DNA of 10,013 nt from Bacillota bacterium (lineage in GTDB: Bacteria > Bacillota > Sulfobacillia > Sulfobacillales > Sulfobacillaceae): assembly GCA_023381095.1 (NCBI GenBank), contig JAMCTO010000243.1, forward strand, positions 1 through 10,013, given 5' to 3'. Positions within the stretch are counted from its first letter, which is position 1. Each line of letters opens with the position of its first letter. The notes beneath the pieces were generated by a model, which was not told the origin of the DNA, did not search any database, and worked only from the letters and a program-made list of their open reading frames with translations. The translations under genes and the position numbers were made by a program. Positions 7,801-10,013 of the stretch are shown one piece after another.

Positions 7801-8039
7801 TTTCCCAGAATATAGGCCAGAAAAGACACGGTTAGGGGTTCGAGATATACCACATCGGCTACCGACAGATCCGTCATGATCGTGGCGGGGTTGCTGTTCA
7901 CTAATACGACTTCCAACCCTTCTTCGTGCAATGCTCGGCAGGCCTGAGTTCCCGCATAATCGAATTCGGCGGCCTGACCGATAATAATCGGTCCTGATCC
8001 AATAACCAAAACCTTATGGACATCCCTTCGCTTAGGCAT
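4827..8039 (-). CDS. carB: Carbamoyl phosphate synthase large subunit
   Basis: CarB uses ammonia delivered from CarA, bicarbonate and two ATP to make carbamoyl phosphate, the entry metabolite for pyrimidines and arginine. The 1070 residues match the family (1073 in E. coli) with no frameshift. Two homologous ATP-grasp halves are clear. The first has GSGPIIIGQAAEFDYAG (14-30), LGGTGGG (174-180) and IEVNPRVSRSS (296-306). The second has GSGPIRIGQGIEFD (558-571), LGGRAM (712-717) and IEANPRSSRT (831-840). The oligomerisation region lies between them (about 400-550). The C-terminal MGS-like allosteric domain (about 935-1050) retains YATQGT (964-969), RPH (990-992) and VINT (1005-1008), at positions that in E. 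coli help bind UMP or IMP, so feedback control is plausible. The ATG overlaps the carA stop by eight bases (ATGCCTAA), with AAAGAGGT upstream at five-base spacing. Being next to other pyr genes suggests a pyrimidine-dedicated enzyme. Confidence 0.98.
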   Translation of the reverse strand: MPKRRDVHKVLVIGSGPIIIGQAAEFDYAGTQACRALHEEGLEVVLVNSNPATIMTDLSVADVVYLEPLTVSFLAYILGKERPDGVLATLGGQMGLNLASELGRTGVLTDLGIPLLGTPLSAIKLAEDREEFRNLMLRLGYPIARSRTVGTLEDGIVFAQEIGYPVVLRPAYTLGGTGGGFAANDPELLERLPHALALSPITQVLVEESIAGYKEVEYEIIRDHLGNAITVCNMENMDPVGIHTGDSIVVAPSQTLSDYEYQLLRTAAIDIVNQLGVVGGCNVQFAFHPDGRYRVIEVNPRVSRSSALASKATGYPIARIVTKIALGLTLPEIANPVTVNTTAAFEPALDYVVVKIPRWPFDKFPNADRQLGTQMKATGEVMAIDRTFAGSLQKAVRSLEIKRTSLDGANVAQRSDEEIWKGIEFATDERLFFVVEGIRRGFTVREIVQRTAIDQWFVEELRGIVRDEEWILQHPSNWTQRIRELKQRGFSDHRIGELTNKTEDEIRTQRIKLGVLPSYKMVDTCAGEFPAQTPYYYATYEDENEAEPLAGPKILVIGSGPIRIGQGIEFDAASVYALNALKKLHYQAIMVNNNPETVSTDFNASDRLYFEPITLEDVLNIIDWEKPDGVVVQFGGQTAINLAESLTKHGVRIIGTNWEGLQAAEDRELFDRLGEQLGIKRPPGLTVTTIPEALAACEKIGFPLLVRPSYVLGGRAMKIVEDFVQLQRYLKENHEMGISQPLLMDRYMNGLELEVDVVSDGHRVVIPAVMEHVERAGVHSGDSLAVLPPVKAQQTVIDQVVDISVKLCRGIGVKGLLNIQFVAVDNQVYVIEANPRSSRTVPFVIKATGVPLVDLAMEAGITGHFDERWGEGLLTFPDYFSVKMPVFSFAKLGKVDAILDPEMKSTGEVMGIDRDFSSALYKALIAGGFRVPGGGRILVTIADADKQEALPYLRELADLGYRLYATQGTLAMLSAQGIPATPVYKLRDRRPHLVDLIHQGQFDLVINTITVGGDQEREGFLIRRAAVEQGILCFTSLDTVQAAIEALKGRQRQTFSVHPLNEWLRVGQVR

Positions 8040-9114
8040 CAGCTACCTCTTTTCGTCGCATAATCATCTCCACGAATTCATCAAACAAGTAATGGGAATC
8101 CCAAGGTCCGGGTCCCGCTTCCGGGTGGTGCTGCACAGTCATGACCGGCTTCTCCTTATGTTGAAGCCCCTCCACGGTTTGATCATGCAAATTGGTGAGC
8201 CGAATCCGATACCGGTCAAGAAGGGGAGCGGGATCGACGCTATATCCATGGTTTTGTGAAGTAATCAGCACTTTTCCGCTCACGTGATCCAACAAAGGAT
8301 GGTTAGCGCCGTGATGGCCAAACTTCAATGGGTAAGTACTAGCGTTTTCTGCTAATCCGATCAACTGATGCCCTAAACAGATGCCCAAAGTCGGGTAACG
8401 ATCGATGGCACAGCGGACCGGATCCAAAAGCATCCCAAAATCACTGGGGTTCCCGGGGCCATTGGATAGCACCACACCATCCGGTCTATAATCCGTCAAT
8501 TCCCGGACAGTGGTTGTAGCCGGTAAAACCGTAACCCGGAAATGACGTTCAAGGAGTTGGGCCATGATGGAATTCTTCGCTCCGTAATCTATGACCACAA
8601 CATGTGGTCCCTCCTCTCCCAAAGTGTAGGCTTGAGGCGTTGTCACTTGAAAGACACTTTGAGAAAGATCAATTTGACTCAAGTATTGCATTTTGGCAGA
8701 TTCTGGCATATCAACCCGTCCCAGCACTGCATGCTCGGTTCCCCTGTTCCGAATGTGTCGTGTCAAAGCCCGGGTATCCACACCTCTGAGTCCGCACTTG
8801 TGATAACGCTTCAGGTACGAATCAAAAGTTTCCGCTCCTCCAAAATGAGAGGCTATCTGCGCATCTTCTTTGACGATCACGGCATTGGGCCACAAAAACA
8901 GCGACTCCGCTGCCTCGGCAAATGTTCCGTAATTGCCGATTAAGGGATAGGTGAGGACAACAATTTGCCCGAAGTATGACGGGTCGGTTAAAATTTCCTG
9001 GTAACCGGTCATGGCTGTATTGAATACCACCTCCCCCGCCGCCGCTTGACTGACGTCACCGATCAAATTTCCCTCAAAGCGTGTACCGTCTTCAAAAAAC
9101 AGCGCCCCTCTCAT
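8032..9114 (-). CDS. carA: Carbamoyl phosphate synthase small subunit (glutaminase)
   Basis: CarA hydrolyses glutamine and channels the ammonia to CarB. From the chosen ATG it is 360 residues, the normal length. The N-terminal CPSase domain (1-150) starts with GALFFEDGTRFEG and contains FNTAMTGYQEILTDPSYFGQ (31-50). The class I glutamine amidotransferase domain (about 170-355) has SNGPGNP (217-223), the nucleophile elbow GICLGHQ with Cys246, and HHPEAGPGP with His330 and Glu332, completing the triad. The frame stays open a further 77 codons upstream to 9345, but that stretch lies wholly within pyrC, has no CarA similarity, and would precede the usual N-terminus. ATG 9114 has a near-perfect ribosome site and a four-base ATGA overlap with the pyrC stop. 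The 3' end overlaps carB by eight bases. Confidence 0.97.
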   Translation of the reverse strand: MRGALFFEDGTRFEGNLIGDVSQAAAGEVVFNTAMTGYQEILTDPSYFGQIVVLTYPLIGNYGTFAEAAESLFLWPNAVIVKEDAQIASHFGGAETFDSYLKRYHKCGLRGVDTRALTRHIRNRGTEHAVLGRVDMPESAKMQYLSQIDLSQSVFQVTTPQAYTLGEEGPHVVVIDYGAKNSIMAQLLERHFRVTVLPATTTVRELTDYRPDGVVLSNGPGNPSDFGMLLDPVRCAIDRYPTLGICLGHQLIGLAENASTYPLKFGHHGANHPLLDHVSGKVLITSQNHGYSVDPAPLLDRYRIRLTNLHDQTVEGLQHKEKPVMTVQHHPEAGPGPWDSHYLFDEFVEMIMRRKEVADA

Positions 9115-10013
9115 TTGAGCACCTCCTGGTCTCGCATTGTCCACTCCCCTTGTACCATTGTGGCCACAGGCCGTCCTTGCAGCCGTGTCCCTTGTAAGGG
9201 AGTATTCTTTCCCCGCGAGTAGAAATTCTTCCCGTCCACAATCCATCTCACTTGCGGGTCGATCAAGGTCAAGTCTGCCGAGGCTCCCGGTATCAGTCCG
9301 GGGTAATTTAAACCCAACACTTTGTGTGGTCCCAGAGTCACACACCGAAACAAATCTAAGGGATCCATCAAGCCGTCTCTAAGAAACACACTGAGAATTG
9401 CTCCCATAAAGGTTTCCAGCCCACTAATGCCGAAAGGCGCTTCATTGTATGGCAGTGCTTTCTCATCGTGATGGTGTGGAGCATGATCCGACGCGATGAC
9501 CGGGATCAGTCCTTGACGCACCGCTTGAATCAACAATTGCCTTGTCTTCTCGGGCCTTAAGGGAGGATTTACTTTAGTGACGGGATTAAAGTTCCACTCC
9601 CGAATCGCCGCATCCGTTAACAATAAGTGATGTGGTGAGACTTCGGCCGTGACTCTGAAATTGTGGCATTTGGCATAATCCAGTGCTTCTAAAGAGCCCT
9701 TTGCCGAGACATGGGCTATGTGAAGAATTCCTCCTGTGAGTCCGGCCAGTTCAACATCGCGCCAGACCATAACTGATTCGGCTTCTTCAGGTATGCCACT
9801 GAGTCCCATTTGCTGGGAAACCGACCCTTCATGCATGACCCCGTTCGCCACCAATTCCGGCTCCTCGGCATGTTGTATGATGGGACGGCCAAGTGTCGTG
9901 GAGTAGCTAAGGGCTGCACGCATAACCCCCGCATCAATCAATGGGCGGCCGTCATCCGAAAAACCTACGGCCCCAACCCGCGCCATTTGGTAAAGATCTT
10001 TCTCAAAGTGTCT
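9111..10013 (-). CDS. pyrC: Dihydroorotase (class I), 5'-truncated by window edge
   Basis: PyrC reversibly cyclises carbamoyl aspartate to dihydroorotate with a zinc centre. The 300 C-terminal residues are visible; the frame is open through the window's right edge, so the ATG at 9986 is internal and about 125-130 residues, including the HxH metal ligands, are outside. Within the fragment are GFSDDG (residues 18-23, with the metal-ligand Asp), QHAEEP with a ligand His48, HIAHVSAKGS with ligand His101, TAEVSPHH (122-129), and ASDHAPH with the catalytic Asp176. The C-terminal part returns to the beta-sandwich (GASADLTLID). The motifs fit the class I dihydroorotase of Gram-positive bacteria rather than E. 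coli-type class II. Allantoinase and hydantoinase share the fold, but the pyr operon context settles the call. The stop overlaps the carA ATG by four bases. Confidence 0.96.
   Translation of the reverse strand, partial: RHFEKDLYQMARVGAVGFSDDGRPLIDAGVMRAALSYSTTLGRPIIQHAEEPELVANGVMHEGSVSQQMGLSGIPEEAESVMVWRDVELAGLTGGILHIAHVSAKGSLEALDYAKCHNFRVTAEVSPHHLLLTDAAIREWNFNPVTKVNPPLRPEKTRQLLIQAVRQGLIPVIASDHAPHHHDEKALPYNEAPFGISGLETFMGAILSVFLRDGLMDPLDLFRCVTLGPHKVLGLNYPGLIPGASADLTLIDPQVRWIVDGKNFYSRGKNTPLQGTRLQGRPVATMVQGEWTMRDQEVLK
9120..9127 (-). promoter_or_regulatory. carA ribosome binding site (decides start)
   Basis: The minus strand reads AGGAGGTG, close to a perfect anti-SD match, ending five bases before ATG 9114. 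It lies in the last codons of pyrC and fixes the carA start well downstream of the longest open frame. Confidence 0.88.

Noticed and set aside
9115..9345. 77-codon in-frame upstream extension of carA
   Set aside because: It lies entirely inside pyrC, shows no CarA similarity, and ATG 9114 has an AGGAGGTG site at ideal spacing plus the usual family N-terminus.

Overview
This is an ordinary core-metabolism window from a bacterium, most likely a member of the Bacillota. It holds most of the de novo pyrimidine (UMP) biosynthesis operon on the minus strand, facing a ribosome-quality-control gene on the plus strand. The minus-strand order pyrC-carA-carB-pyrK-pyrD-pyrF-pyrE is the classic Bacillus-type pyr order. 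The presence of pyrK with a class 1B pyrD also fits Gram-positive bacteria. Base composition looks close to 50% G+C, and the PyrE is of the type found in Thermus and several Clostridia-like or thermophilic lineages. A moderately thermophilic or acidophilic Bacillota (Sulfobacillus-like) is a guess and not something the sequence proves.

Layout. Positions 2-1435 (+) carry the 3' nine-tenths of rqcH, whose true start lies left of the window. A 67-base convergent spacer with one small hairpin separates it from the end of pyrE. The pyr genes then read leftwards from the right edge: pyrC (5' end cut by the window edge), carA, carB, pyrK, pyrD, pyrF and pyrE. From pyrC to pyrF every junction overlaps or nearly abuts (4-base overlap, 8-base overlap, 4-base gap, 7-base overlap, 4-base overlap), which implies one transcript with translational coupling. 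The exception is the roughly 305-base gap between pyrF and pyrE. It holds no convincing gene, a run of eight G, and a few weak hairpins.

How the genes work together. CarA and CarB make carbamoyl phosphate. An aspartate transcarbamylase (pyrB, presumably just off the right edge) would make carbamoyl aspartate. PyrC closes the ring to dihydroorotate, and PyrD with PyrK oxidises it to orotate using NAD+. PyrE adds ribose phosphate and PyrF decarboxylates OMP to UMP. The operon's promoter and any PyrR attenuator would lie upstream of pyrC, outside the window. RqcH acts in a separate process, rescue of stalled 50S subunits, although it also lies near the pyr operon in Bacillus.

I found no mobile element, CRISPR array, tRNA, rRNA or defence-like system, and I do not think the window contains a previously undescribed system. 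The points worth a second look are modest: the non-coding gap before pyrE and its G8 run, a divergent conserved loop in the RqcH C-terminal domain, and start sites that a longest-ORF rule would get wrong.
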